DNA of 64,000 nucleotides, from contig NZ_WUTT01000001.1 of the NCBI RefSeq assembly GCF_009902005.1, positions 3,006,731 through 3,070,730 of the forward strand, written 5' to 3'. Positions 35,983 through 44,953 of the stretch are shown here, one piece after another. Numbering within the stretch: position 1 is the stretch's first letter; each line of letters starts with the position of its first letter. This DNA is from Halomonas alimentaria (GTDB lineage: Bacteria; Pseudomonadota; Gammaproteobacteria; Pseudomonadales; Halomonadaceae). The translations under genes and the position numbers were made by a program. The notes beneath the pieces are model-generated. The model did no database searches. It was given only the letters and a program-made list of their open reading frames with translations, and had not been told where the DNA came from.

Positions 35983-36606
35983 ATGCTGAACCTCTCACTG
36001 CTCTCGGTCTTCGTGCCGACATTCTTCCTCGTCTCCCTTACCCCCGGAATGTGTATGACCCTGGCCATGGTGCTGGGCATGACCCAGGATGTTCGCCGCA
36101 GCCTGTGGATGATGGCCGGGGAGCTGGTCGGGGTGGGACTGGTGGCTGCGGCGGCAGGCGCCGGGGTGGCGGCCCTGATGCTCCGCCAGCCGGAGCTCTT
36201 CGCGCTGTTCAAGTGGCTGGGCGGTGCCTACCTGGCCTATCTGGGCATCATGATGTGGCACTCCCGGGGGCGCATGGCGATCCCCGAGGAGGGGCTTGCG
36301 GTGGCGCCCGCCGGGCGCGTGCAGCTGGCCACCCAGGGCTTCGTCACCGCGGTAGCCAATCCCAAGGGGTGGGCCTTCTTCGTGGCACTGCTGCCCCCCT
36401 TCCTCGATGCCGAGCGGGCCCTGGCCGGCCAGCTCGTCGTGTTGGTGGCGCTGATCCTGACCATCGAGTTCATCTGCCTGCTGCTCTACGCCACCGGCGG
36501 CAGCCGCCTGCGCCGCCTGCTGTCGCGAGGCGGAAGCGTGCGCCTGCTCAACCGCATCGCCGGCACTCTGATGGTGGGCGTTGGCCTGTGGCTGGCCCTG
36601 GGATAG
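35983..36606 (+). CDS. LysE/RhtB family exporter
   Basis: Inner-membrane exporter of amino acids or related metabolites, 207 residues with about six helices. Signature SLTPGMCMTLAMVLGM (about residues 18-33) corresponds to the conserved PGP region, followed by FKWLGGAYLAYLGIMMW and FVTAVANPKGWAFFVALLPPF. The substrate cannot be told from sequence. It is probably transcribed alone, 58 bases after ubiX; repeats begin 2 bases after its stop. Confidence 0.85.
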   Translation: MLNLSLLSVFVPTFFLVSLTPGMCMTLAMVLGMTQDVRRSLWMMAGELVGVGLVAAAAGAGVAALMLRQPELFALFKWLGGAYLAYLGIMMWHSRGRMAIPEEGLAVAPAGRVQLATQGFVTAVANPKGWAFFVALLPPFLDAERALAGQLVVLVALILTIEFICLLLYATGGSRLRRLLSRGGSVRLLNRIAGTLMVGVGLWLALG

Positions 36607-36607
36607 G

Positions 36608-36642
36608 CAGCCACAAGCCTCGAGGAGCGAGTGACAAGCAAA
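36608..36642. repeat. Degenerate AAG/GAG heptads after the LysE-type gene
   Basis: Five 7-base words in phase: CAGCCAC, AAGCCTC, GAGGAGC, GAGTGAC, AAGCAAA. They start 2 bases after the stop and are followed by a small hairpin CAAATCC/GGATTTG (36639-36658). It is a diverged member of the family seen at 63855. Confidence 0.65.
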
Positions 36643-36680
36643 TCCTCTTTGGATTTGGCATAAGTAGCCGGATCCTTGCC

Positions 36681-36750
36681 TTGCAGCTTGCAGCTTGCAG
36701 CTTGCAGCTTGCAGCTTGCAGCTTGCAGCTTGCAGCTTGCAGCTTGCAGC
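36681..36750. repeat. Heptamer array (TTGCAGC)10
   Basis: Ten perfect copies of TTGCAGC (GCTGCAA on the minus strand) without a single mismatch. The array ends exactly at the stop codon (36751-36753) of the convergent DedA-PAP2 gene. The same heptamer is repeated six times perfectly at 50615. Confidence 0.99.
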
Positions 36751-38154
36751 TTATACCGGTGGCAGCCAGGCGATGCGTGCGGTTGCCAGGGTAAGCGATG
36801 CAGTGACCAGCCAAGGCCAGGGGCAGGGAGCGAGAGGGGGCCGTTCCCGCGTCTGCCAGGAGAGCTGTACCAGGGCGCAGGCCACCAGCCCCAGCAGGGC
36901 GCCACCGATCAAGTCGCTGAACCAGTGCACGCCGATCACCAGACGCGACAGCGCCATCAGGGTGGAAGCCAGGATTGCGCCCCAGTAGACCCAGTGACGC
37001 CAGGCCGGGGCCAGCTCCCGGGCGGCGAAGGCGGCGGCCAGACCGAACAGGACCACCGCACTGGAGGCGTGGGCGCTCGGGTAGGAGAAGGAGTCCGCCA
37101 GGTGGCTGGGGGCATCGGGCCGCGGCCGCGTGAACAGTGCCTTGCCCAGGGTGTTGAGCAGGGCGATACCTACCAGCCCTCCGGTGATGTGCCAGAAGGC
37201 ATCCAGGCGCCGCCGCCACACCAGCCACACGCCCCAGGGCAGGCTCAGTGCCACCACGCCGAGCAGGTCGCCGATGCGTGCCAGTCCCTCGCTGACGAGA
37301 GTCAGGGCGGGGAAGGCGAGTCCTTCGAAAAGGGCCTTGGCCTGGAGATCCATGGGTAACGGGCCATGCAAGTCATCCTGCATCACCAGCAGGGTCCAAC
37401 CCGATACCCCGCCCAGGGCCAGTATCAGCAGCATCAGGCTGGCCAGGGGGACCTCGCCGCTGCCGCTCTGGCGCAGCCACAGGGTGCGCAGCAGGGGGTG
37501 ACGCCGGGCCAGACCGGCGGTCAAGCGGTAGACACGTCCGCGCCTGCCGGCGTGGTGGCGCAGCCAGGAGAAGGTCACCGCCAGCACCAGCAGCATCACG
37601 ACCATCACCGCCAGCGGCTTCTTGAGCGCCGGCGGCACCTCGAGCAGCTGCTCCCAGGTGCGTCCCAGCAGGTAGCCTGGCAGCACATAGGCGGGGGCCC
37701 ATAGCGCTGCGGAGGCGAGGTTGGCCCAGGTGAAGGTGCGCGGCGACATGCGCAGCATGCCGGCGATCAGCGGCACCATGGGCCTAACCGGCCCTACGAA
37801 GCGTCCCAGAAACACCGACAGCACGCCGTAGCGCTGGAAGAAGCGTGCCCCTCTGGCCAGGAACTCCGGATGGCGAGATAGCGGCCAGCGCCGTGTAACG
37901 CGCTCGCGCTGAGTGTAGCCGAGCACGAAGCTGGCGCCGTCGCCCACGATTGCGCCCAGGAAGGCGGCGAACAGGGTCGCCGGCAGGGCCAGCTCCTGGT
38001 GGCCGGCCATGGAGGCGGCAGCGGTGATCAGTAGTACGCCAGGTACCAGGACGCCCACCAGCGCCAGGGATTCCAGCATGGCGATACCGGCGATGATCAG
38101 CAGCAGCAGCCCCGGCGACGGAGTGAGCTGGTAGAGCAGCTGGGCAAGGTTCAT
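36751..38154 (-). CDS. DedA - PAP2 phosphatase fusion membrane protein
   Basis: The 467-residue protein joins two membrane enzymes. Residues about 1-190 are a DedA/VTT domain with LVPGVLLITAAASMAG, GAIVGDGASFVLGY and FLGRFVGPVRPMVPLIAGM; this family includes undecaprenyl-phosphate translocases. Residues about 250-445 are a PAP2 lipid phosphatase with KALFTRPRPD, SYPSAHAS and SRLVIGVHWFSD, all three catalytic motifs intact. PAP2 enzymes such as PgpB dephosphorylate undecaprenyl pyrophosphate. I infer lipid-carrier recycling; phosphatidylglycerophosphate or other lipids are alternatives. Confidence 0.88.
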   Translation of the reverse strand: MNLAQLLYQLTPSPGLLLLIIAGIAMLESLALVGVLVPGVLLITAAASMAGHQELALPATLFAAFLGAIVGDGASFVLGYTQRERVTRRWPLSRHPEFLARGARFFQRYGVLSVFLGRFVGPVRPMVPLIAGMLRMSPRTFTWANLASAALWAPAYVLPGYLLGRTWEQLLEVPPALKKPLAVMVVMLLVLAVTFSWLRHHAGRRGRVYRLTAGLARRHPLLRTLWLRQSGSGEVPLASLMLLILALGGVSGWTLLVMQDDLHGPLPMDLQAKALFEGLAFPALTLVSEGLARIGDLLGVVALSLPWGVWLVWRRRLDAFWHITGGLVGIALLNTLGKALFTRPRPDAPSHLADSFSYPSAHASSAVVLFGLAAAFAARELAPAWRHWVYWGAILASTLMALSRLVIGVHWFSDLIGGALLGLVACALVQLSWQTRERPPLAPCPWPWLVTASLTLATARIAWLPPV

Positions 38155-38187
38155 GACAGGCCTCCCGGGGCCGGAGCGAGCAGGGGC

Positions 38188-39114
38188 TCAGCCATCGGCG
38201 AGGCGTCGTGTGGTGGCATCCAGGCGGTGCTTGAGTGCCATGATGGTCTGTCCGGGGGAGTGGGCGCAGGTGGCGCCGCGTACCTCCAGGCCCCCGGTGT
38301 CGTTCAGCATGGCGCCGGCCGCCGCTTCCTCGATGCGCTGGCGCACCAGCAGGGCCCCGCTCTCGGTGGTGTCGGGAAGCACCAGCCAGAAGTCGGCTCC
38401 GCCGATGCGGCCCAGCAGGTCGTGGTCTCGACTGTACTCCGCCACCGTCCTGCAGAAGGCGTCCAGCAGGGCCAGTCGGGCGGGGGTTCCGAACTGTTCA
38501 TCGGCCACCTCCAGCTGTGGGAGGTGCATCACCACCACGGCGAGTCGCTGGTCCAGCAGCCCGGCACGCTCCACCTCGCTCTCCAGTCGTTCGAGCAGTG
38601 GCGCCGACCTCAGGGCGGTGCACTCCTCGTCGCGGGGGTCGGTGGCCATCAGCAGGGCCCGTTGGTGGCGTATTCCCCAGGGGGCGAGCCCGGCGGCGAA
38701 CACCAGCGTCAGGTAGGCGAGTGACAGCGGTAATGACAGGCCGCCGTCGGCCAGCAGCAGCCAGATCGGCGCCAGGGTCAGGTTGAGCAGCGTGGCCGGT
38801 CCAAGCGGCAGGAGGAGGAAGGTCAGCACTGCCGGGAGTCCCAGCCACAGCAGTGCCAGATGGCCTTCTCCCGGCAGGGTGGTGGCGACTATCAGGTAGC
38901 CGCAGATCAGCACCAGGTAGGCCGAGAGGCGTGCCGTCTCCTGCTGACCCAGGCGCATCAGCGCGGCGGTCAGCAGCAGGGGTGCGAGCAGGGCCGGCAG
39001 CAGGATCTGCGTGTAGTCGCCGACCAGGTAGTGCCATAGCGCCTGGCCGAGCAACAGCACGGCTCCCAGCGCATAAAGCCCTGCCAGCAGGCGTGGGGTA
39101 TCAGGTATCGGCAT
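38188..39114 (-). CDS. Membrane protein with degenerate GGDEF domain
   Basis: The 308-residue protein has about six N-terminal helices (8-150) and a C-terminal domain that reads like a diguanylate cyclase: RLESEVERAGLLDQRLAVVV, then GRIGGADFWLVLPD at the active-site turn (about residues 243-256). GGDEF is GGADF here, and the metal-binding Asp of the first strand is missing, so cyclase activity is unlikely. It could bind a nucleotide or act as a partner. It overlaps the next minus-strand gene by 14 bases, so the two are coupled. Confidence 0.7.
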   Translation of the reverse strand: MPIPDTPRLLAGLYALGAVLLLGQALWHYLVGDYTQILLPALLAPLLLTAALMRLGQQETARLSAYLVLICGYLIVATTLPGEGHLALLWLGLPAVLTFLLLPLGPATLLNLTLAPIWLLLADGGLSLPLSLAYLTLVFAAGLAPWGIRHQRALLMATDPRDEECTALRSAPLLERLESEVERAGLLDQRLAVVVMHLPQLEVADEQFGTPARLALLDAFCRTVAEYSRDHDLLGRIGGADFWLVLPDTTESGALLVRQRIEEAAAGAMLNDTGGLEVRGATCAHSPGQTIMALKHRLDATTRRLADG

Positions 39115-39979
39115 CGGGCGTCGCTCCTTGCGTCGCGCTACGAGTGGTGGCCTGCTTCTCCAGGGCGCGGAACTCCTCGGTCAGCGAGTGGGTGCTTGTC
39201 AGCGGCACTGCCCTCACGCGCTCCACCTCGCCCAGGCGCTGCAGCAGAGTCGCGCGCCTGCTGGCCGCCTGGGCGGCGTCGCGACAGACCAGCAGGGCCG
39301 CCAGGGTACGGCCATCGAGTCGATAGCAATGCTCGAACCGTCGGGTCATCTCGCACAGTTGCCTGGCCACCTGCCAGAGGTGACGCCGCCGGGTGCGCAC
39401 CAGCAGCAGTTCGGCATAGGTCCCGTCGCGCTCGGCGCGGCCGCGTTCCCGGGCCAGGTCACGGGCCAGGCTGGCGCCAGGCCAAAGGCGCAGCCCCGGC
39501 TCCAGGCTGACACGTCCCCTGGCCTGGCCATGCAGAGGTATCAGCCGGCGTGCCCGGGCGAGGCCGAGTGCCAGCAGCAGGGCGAGCACCAGGCCGGCGG
39601 CCAGTGCCTGTTCGACGGGCAGCAGGCGTGCCACCCAAGCCCAGGAGAGGGTGGCCAGCAGCACGTTGAGGGCGGCCATCCAGGCGGGCTGGGGCAGCAT
39701 CACCAGGGCGGCCCATCCCCATAGCCAGAAGGGATAGTGTTCGGCGGATGTCCACAGCAGGGCACCGAGGAGCAGGCTGGGCAGCAACTGCCAGGGCACC
39801 AGGGGAGGGCGGCGATGGCTGAACTCGACCAGACCGGCACTGATGGCGAGCCAAGCCGCCGCCAGGCCGAGCAGCATGCCTTCGGAGAAATCGCGGGCGG
39901 TCGGCACCATCAGCGCCGGAAGCAGGGCCGCCAGCAGCAGGTTGAGGCGCAACAGGCTGACTTTGTACTTGCTCTGCAT
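39101..39979 (-). CDS. Membrane protein, probable strongly eroded GGDEF-like domain
   Basis: The 292-residue protein has about five or six helices (5-145) and a C-terminal soluble domain starting LRLWPGASLARDLARERG. YRLDGRTLAALLVCRD (about residues 219-234) occupies the place of the GGDEF turn, but neither glycine-acidic motif nor metal site survives. The relation to GGDEF is my inference from layout and from the partner gene 38188-39114, which it precedes with a 14-base overlap. It is divergent from proA. Confidence 0.55.
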   Translation of the reverse strand: MQSKYKVSLLRLNLLLAALLPALMVPTARDFSEGMLLGLAAAWLAISAGLVEFSHRRPPLVPWQLLPSLLLGALLWTSAEHYPFWLWGWAALVMLPQPAWMAALNVLLATLSWAWVARLLPVEQALAAGLVLALLLALGLARARRLIPLHGQARGRVSLEPGLRLWPGASLARDLARERGRAERDGTYAELLLVRTRRRHLWQVARQLCEMTRRFEHCYRLDGRTLAALLVCRDAAQAASRRATLLQRLGEVERVRAVPLTSTHSLTEEFRALEKQATTRSATQGATPDADT

Positions 39980-40080
39980 GGTGGCTTACTATGACTCCCT
40001 TTCCGCGATGTGCCCACTCGGCGCCAGTATAGCGCCGTTCCGGCACGTTCAGGCCACGCCCACAGGAGATACCCTCTGGC

Positions 40081-41391
40081 ATGACAGCTCAAGTCCAGCG
40101 CGACGGCGCCGCCGCGGCAGGCGCCGAGGAGATCCGCGATATCGAAGCCTACATGACCGGCCTGGGGCAGGCGGCGCGGCAAGCCGCCGCGGTCCTGCGT
40201 CGCACGCCCACCGGGCCCAAGAACGCCGCGCTGCTGGCCATGGCCGAGGCGCTTCAGGCCTCACGGAGCGAGGTGCTGGCGGCCAATGCCAGGGACCTTG
40301 AGTGTGGGCGAGAGAGCGGCCTGGACGCCGCCCTGCTCGACCGTCTGGCCCTGGATGAGGGCCGCATCGACGCGATGATCGAGGGGCTCACCCAGGTGGC
40401 GGGCCTGCCCGATCCGGTGGGCGAGGTCGATGGCCTGCGCGCTCGGCCCAGCGGCATCCAGGTCGGCCAGATGCGTGTGCCCCTGGGGGTGATCGGCATC
40501 ATCTACGAGTCGCGCCCCAACGTCACCCTCGAGGCGGCCAGCCTGTGCCTCAAGTCAGGCAATGCCGCCATCCTGCGCGGCGGCTCCGAGGCGCGCGACT
40601 CCAATGCCGCCATCGCCGCCTGCATCCGCCAGGGGCTGGCTGCCGCGGGACTCCCCGAGGGGGCCGTGCAGGTGGTGGCCACTACCGATCGTGCCGCCGT
40701 GGGCCGCCTGATCGCCATGCCCGAGTTTGTCGACGTGATCATCCCGCGTGGCGGCAAGTCGCTGATCGAGCGCATTTCCCGCGAGGCCCGGGTCCCGGTG
40801 ATCAAGCACCTCGATGGTGTCTGCCACGTGTACCTGGACGCCACCGCCGATCCCGACAAGGCGCTGGCCATCGCGGTGAATGCCAAGACCCATCGCTACG
40901 GTACCTGCAACACCATGGAGACCTTGCTGGTGGATGCGCCGCTGGCCGAGTCGCTGCTGCCGAAGCTGGCCGCGGCCTACGCCGAGCATGGCGTCGAGTT
41001 GCGTGGCTGCGAGCGCACCCGGGAAGTCCTCCCGGATGTGGTGGCGGCCGGCGAGGAGGACTGGCACGCCGAGTACCTGGCCCCGGTGCTGGCGATCCGC
41101 GTGGTCGACGGTATCGAGGCCGCCATGGCGCATATCGAGCGCTACGGTTCCCATCACACCGATGCCATCGTCACCGAGTCCTGGACCCTGGCCCGGCGCT
41201 TCATGGCCGAGGTGGACTCCAGTTCGGTGATGGTCAACGCCTCGACCCGTTTCGCCGACGGTTTCGAGTACGGACTGGGCGCCGAGATCGGCATCTCCAC
41301 CGACAAGCTGCACGCCCGCGGCCCGGTGGGGCTCGAGGGTCTCACCACCCGCAAGTACGTGGTGCTGGGCGACGGCCAGGTTCGCCAGTGA
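40081..41391 (+). CDS. proA: Gamma-glutamyl phosphate reductase ProA
   Basis: NADPH-dependent second step of proline synthesis. The 436-residue protein has [19 protein letters not shown] at the N-terminus, [27 protein letters not shown], catalytic Cys in [11 protein letters not shown] (about residue 279) and [21 protein letters not shown] 20-residue N-terminal extension precedes the usual start of the family. The stop overlaps the nadD GTG. proA-nadD-rsfS-rlmH is conserved in gammaproteobacteria. Confidence 0.95.
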   Translation: MTAQVQRDGAAAAGAEEIRDIEAYMTGLGQAARQAAAVLRRTPTGPKNAALLAMAEALQASRSEVLAANARDLECGRESGLDAALLDRLALDEGRIDAMIEGLTQVAGLPDPVGEVDGLRARPSGIQVGQMRVPLGVIGIIYESRPNVTLEAASLCLKSGNAAILRGGSEARDSNAAIAACIRQGLAAAGLPEGAVQVVATTDRAAVGRLIAMPEFVDVIIPRGGKSLIERISREARVPVIKHLDGVCHVYLDATADPDKALAIAVNAKTHRYGTCNTMETLLVDAPLAESLLPKLAAAYAEHGVELRGCERTREVLPDVVAAGEEDWHAEYLAPVLAIRVVDGIEAAMAHIERYGSHHTDAIVTESWTLARRFMAEVDSSSVMVNASTRFADGFEYGLGAEIGISTDKLHARGPVGLEGLTTRKYVVLGDGQVRQ

Positions 41392-42068
41392 GCGAGCCGT
41401 ATCCGCCTGCGCAGGACGGCGGTCCGGCCCGTATTGCCATGCTTGGCGGCACCTTCGATCCGGTGCACCTGGGCCATCTGCGCAGCGCCGTGGAGCTTCG
41501 CGAGGCACTGGCCCTCGACCGAGTCCATCTGATTCCCGCCAAGGCCCCGCCGCTGCGCGGGGAGCCTCGGGTGGCGCCGGAGGAGCGCCTGGCGCTGCTG
41601 CGCCTGGGGATCGGCGATACCCCGGGGCTGGTTGCCGACGAACGTGAGCTTGCCCGCGAGGGCCCCTCGTTCAGCGCCGATACCCTGGCCTCCCTGCGCG
41701 AGGAACTGGGGCCCGATGGGCGGCTGGTGATGGCGCTGGGTCATGATGCCTTCCTGCGCCTGGCCGAGTGGCACCAGCCTCAGCGGCTGTTCGCGCTGGC
41801 CCACCTGGTGGTGGTAGACCGCCCCGATTACGAGGCACCGCTGCCGGTAGCGCTGCGCGAGCTGATTGCCGGGCGCGAGTGCGAGGATGCCGAGGAGCTG
41901 ATGGCGCGCCCCGCCGGAGGCCTGCTGCGCGTGCGGCTGCCTTCGCGGATGGCGATCTCGGCGACTGAGCTGCGTCGGCGCCTGTCCACCGGCCGCAGTG
42001 TGCGCTACCTGCTGCCCGAGGCAGTGGAACGGCATATTCTGGCCCACGGTCTCTATCGTCAGGACTGA
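41388..42068 (+). CDS. nadD: Nicotinate-nucleotide adenylyltransferase NadD
   Basis: Adenylates nicotinate mononucleotide in NAD synthesis. The 226-residue product has the nucleotidyltransferase motif [17 protein letters not shown] (about residues 17-33), [29 protein letters not shown] and [12 protein letters not shown] (the ISxTxIR motif). I take GTG 41388, a 4-base overlap with proA; the long open frame upstream is out of phase with proA and not real. A start at ATG 41436 would remove residues before the motif but is also possible. Confidence 0.92.
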   Translation: MSEPYPPAQDGGPARIAMLGGTFDPVHLGHLRSAVELREALALDRVHLIPAKAPPLRGEPRVAPEERLALLRLGIGDTPGLVADERELAREGPSFSADTLASLREELGPDGRLVMALGHDAFLRLAEWHQPQRLFALAHLVVVDRPDYEAPLPVALRELIAGRECEDAEELMARPAGGLLRVRLPSRMAISATELRRRLSTGRSVRYLLPEAVERHILAHGLYRQD

Positions 42069-42153
42069 AGACCGTTCAGGGCCGAATGGGCCCTGTCAGA
42101 TGGCGGTCAAGGCGTTACAATGCCCATTCAACGACAGCCTGACAGAAGATCCT

Positions 42154-42516
42154 ATGCATAACGACGCTCTCAAGACTCTGGCGGTGGACGCGCTGGAAGA
42201 ACTCAAGGCCAAGGATATCGTCCAGTTGGACGTCGCACGGCTGACCAGCGTGACCGACCTGATGATCATCGCCAGCGGCACTTCGACCCGTCACGTTGCC
42301 GCTCTGGCCGAGCGGGTGGTCGAGCGTGCCAAGGAGGCAGGCCTGCAGCCACGCGGCGTCGAGGGTGGGGTCGGTGCGGACTGGGTGCTGGTCGACCTGG
42401 GCAGCGTAGTGGTCCATGTGATGCTGCCCGAGACCCGCCAGCTCTATGACCTGGAGCGGCTCTGGGCCGATCTGCCCAGCGACCTGGAGCCTGAAAACGA
42501 GCTGTCCGGCGCATGA
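42154..42516 (+). CDS. rsfS: Ribosome silencing factor RsfS
   Basis: Binds L14 and stops 30S-50S joining when nutrients are short. From ATG 42154 the product is 120 residues with [60 protein letters not shown] and YDLERLWAD, the full family pattern. It overlaps rlmH by 4 bases. Confidence 0.93.
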   Translation: MHNDALKTLAVDALEELKAKDIVQLDVARLTSVTDLMIIASGTSTRHVAALAERVVERAKEAGLQPRGVEGGVGADWVLVDLGSVVVHVMLPETRQLYDLERLWADLPSDLEPENELSGA

Positions 42517-42980
42517 AAGTGCGCCTGCTGGCGGTGGGCACGCGCATGCCCGCCTGGGTCACCGAAGGCGTCGAGGAGTACCGCAAGCGCCTGCCCCGTG
42601 ACTTCGCCCTGCAGGTGGAGGAGATCGCCCCGGGACAGCGTGGCAAGAATGCCGACCTGTCGCGGGCCATGGCCAGCGAGGCCGAGCGGATACGCGCCAG
42701 GCTGCGCGGCGATGAGCACGTGGTCGCCCTGGAAGTGGGTGGCAAGGCCTGGAGCACCGAGCGGCTCGCCGAGCAGGCCGAGGGCTGGCGGCTGGCCGGC
42801 CGTGATGTGGTGCTGCTGGTCGGCGGCCCCGACGGCCTGGCGCCGGAGCTCTCCGCCGCCGCCGACCAGCGCTGGTCGCTGTCGCCACTGACGCTGCCCC
42901 ACCCGCTGGTGCGAATACTGCTTGCCGAACAGCTCTATCGCGCCTGGACGCTGATGGTCGGCCACCCCTACCACCGCTGA
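42513..42980 (+). CDS. rlmH: 23S rRNA pseudouridine-1915 N3-methyltransferase RlmH
   Basis: SPOUT methyltransferase acting on 70S ribosomes. The 155-residue protein has [54 protein letters not shown] (knot) and the C-terminal [18 protein letters not shown]. Length equals E. coli RlmH (155). Confidence 0.96.
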   Translation: MKVRLLAVGTRMPAWVTEGVEEYRKRLPRDFALQVEEIAPGQRGKNADLSRAMASEAERIRARLRGDEHVVALEVGGKAWSTERLAEQAEGWRLAGRDVVLLVGGPDGLAPELSAAADQRWSLSPLTLPHPLVRILLAEQLYRAWTLMVGHPYHR

Positions 42981-42989
42981 GTCGACGCC

Positions 42990-43027
42990 TCGCCGCTCTC
43001 TCGCCGCGCTCTCGCCGCGATCTCGCC
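42990..43027 (+). repeat. 11-bp tandem repeat between rlmH and mrdA
   Basis: Units TCGCCGCTCTC, TCGCCGCGCTC, TCGCCGCGATC and a partial TCGCC. It fills most of the 62-base spacer before mrdA, ending 16 bases before the ATG, so copy number could change the 5' leader of mrdA. Confidence 0.85.
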
Positions 43028-43042
43028 AACCCCGGGAACCCG

Positions 43043-44950
43043 ATGCGCAAGTCACGTCATAACCTCAAGAGCCCCGAGCAGGAGCTGCGCATCTTCCGGG
43101 TGCGTGCGCTGCTTGCGCTGGTGGTGGTGTTCAGCCTCACCGGCCTGCTGATGGGGCGGCTGGCCTACCTTCAGGTGGTTCAGCACGAGGTCTACACCAC
43201 TCGCTCGGAGAAGAACCGGGTGCGTGTCGAGCCGCTGCCACCTACCCGCGGCCTGATCTACGATCGCAACGGTGAGTTGCTGGCCGAGAATCGACCGACC
43301 TATAACCTCACCCTGGTGCGTGAGCGGGTCGAGGACCTCGACGCCACCCTGACGCGACTGGTGGAGATCCTCGAGCTCTCTCCTGAAGAGGCAGAGGCCT
43401 TCCGGGTGCGCTCGCGCCAGCGCCAGCGCCCCTTCCAGCCGGCGCTGCTGATGAGCGATCTCGACGAGGGGCAGATAGCGCGGCTGGCGGTCAATCGTCA
43501 CTTGCTGCCAGGCGTCGAGGTGGAGGCCCAGCTGCTACGCTATTACCCCGATGCCGAGGTGATGGCTCACGCCCTGGGTTACGTGGGGCGCATCAATGCC
43601 GAGGAACTCGAACGCCTGGATGCCGGCCGCTATGCCGGGACCCACTTCATCGGCAAGACCGGCGTCGAGCGCTTCTACGAGGACGCACTGCATGGCGAGG
43701 CCGGACTGCGTAAGGTAGAGACGAATGCGCGTGGGCGGGTGCTGCGTGAGCTGGGCCGCACCGATCCATTGCCCGGCAAGGACCTGACCCTGACCCTGGA
43801 CAAGGAGCTCCAGCACCTGGCCTTCGAGCTGCTCGACGGCCGGCGCGGCGCCATCGTCGCCATCGAACCCGCCACCGGCGGTATCCTGGCGATGGTCTCG
43901 GCCCCTGGCTACGACACCAACCAGTTCGTCACCGGTATCGATGTGGCCTCCTATCGCGGACTCCAGGAGGATCTCGATCTGCCGCTCTACAACCGGGCGA
44001 TTCGTGGCCACTATCCTCCCGGCTCGACCATCAAGCCCTTCCTGGCGCTTGCCGGGCTGGCCGAGGGCGTGATCACCCCCGACAAGACCATCTACGACCC
44101 CGGGTACTTCCAGCTCCCCAACGATGATCGCCGCTATCGCAACTGGCTGCGCTGGGGACACGGGCGCGTCGATATGGAGCGCTCCATCGCCGTCTCCAAC
44201 AACACCTACTACTATTCCCTGGCCCACGACCTGGGCATCGACCGTATCCATGCGAACATGACCGACTTCGGCTTCGGTACGCGTGTTGGCCACGATATCT
44301 TCGGCGAGAGCGCCGCCCTGATGCCATCACGGGACTGGAAGCGGGAGCGCTACAACCAGCCGTGGTATCCCGGCGAGACGCTCTCGGTGGGCATCGGCCA
44401 GGGCTACTGGCAGCTCACACCGTTGCAGCTGGCCACCGCCACCGCGGTGCTGGCCAATCGGGGGCAATGGGTCAAGCCGCGCCTGGCCCGGACCCTCGGT
44501 GATGAGCCGCTGTCGGAGCCCCTGCCCGATACTCCTGATGATATCGAGCTGGCCAACGAGGGCTGGTGGAACCGGGTCTTCTCCGGCATGGAGAAGGTGA
44601 TCTCAGGCCACGAAGGCACCGCGCGCCGCACCGGGGTAGGGCTCGAGTACCGCATGGGCGGCAAGTCGGGCACCGCCCAGGTCTTCTCGCTGGGACAGGA
44701 CCAGAAGTACAACGCCGACGAACTGGCCGAGCGCCTGCGCGACCACGCCCTGTTCATGGCCTTCGCGCCGATCGAGGAGCCGCAGATTGCCGTGTCGGTG
44801 ATCGTCGAGAACGCCGGCGGGGGCAGTACCCATGCCGCCCATCTGGCGCGGGCGATGACGGATGCCTGGCTGCTGGATGACGATGAGCCCGATGTCGAGG
44901 AGATTCGCGAAGAGATGGGTGAAGACGATGAACGCCTGGCGGGGAACTGA
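43043..44950 (+). CDS. mrdA: Penicillin-binding protein 2 MrdA
   Basis: Class B transpeptidase that cross-links peptidoglycan during elongation together with RodA. The 635-residue protein has one N-terminal membrane helix (about residues 20-42), LPPTRGLIYDRNGELLAENR (dimerisation domain), active-site SxxK in PPGSTIKPF (about residue 329), SxN in VSNNTYYYS and KSGTAQV (about residue 537). The C-terminal acidic tail is DDDEPDVEEIREEMGEDDER. rodA starts 3 bases after its stop. Confidence 0.95.
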   Translation: MRKSRHNLKSPEQELRIFRVRALLALVVVFSLTGLLMGRLAYLQVVQHEVYTTRSEKNRVRVEPLPPTRGLIYDRNGELLAENRPTYNLTLVRERVEDLDATLTRLVEILELSPEEAEAFRVRSRQRQRPFQPALLMSDLDEGQIARLAVNRHLLPGVEVEAQLLRYYPDAEVMAHALGYVGRINAEELERLDAGRYAGTHFIGKTGVERFYEDALHGEAGLRKVETNARGRVLRELGRTDPLPGKDLTLTLDKELQHLAFELLDGRRGAIVAIEPATGGILAMVSAPGYDTNQFVTGIDVASYRGLQEDLDLPLYNRAIRGHYPPGSTIKPFLALAGLAEGVITPDKTIYDPGYFQLPNDDRRYRNWLRWGHGRVDMERSIAVSNNTYYYSLAHDLGIDRIHANMTDFGFGTRVGHDIFGESAALMPSRDWKRERYNQPWYPGETLSVGIGQGYWQLTPLQLATATAVLANRGQWVKPRLARTLGDEPLSEPLPDTPDDIELANEGWWNRVFSGMEKVISGHEGTARRTGVGLEYRMGGKSGTAQVFSLGQDQKYNADELAERLRDHALFMAFAPIEEPQIAVSVIVENAGGGSTHAAHLARAMTDAWLLDDDEPDVEEIREEMGEDDERLAGN

Positions 44951-44953
44951 TCC

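Noticed and set aside
36681..36750. CRISPR array
   Set aside because: Units are 7 bases without spacers, and no cas genes are present.
38188..39114. Active diguanylate cyclase
   Set aside because: The active-site turn is GGADF and the first-strand metal Asp is missing.
40545..41387. Long N-terminal extension of nadD
   Set aside because: This part overlaps proA in another frame; NadD is complete from 41388.
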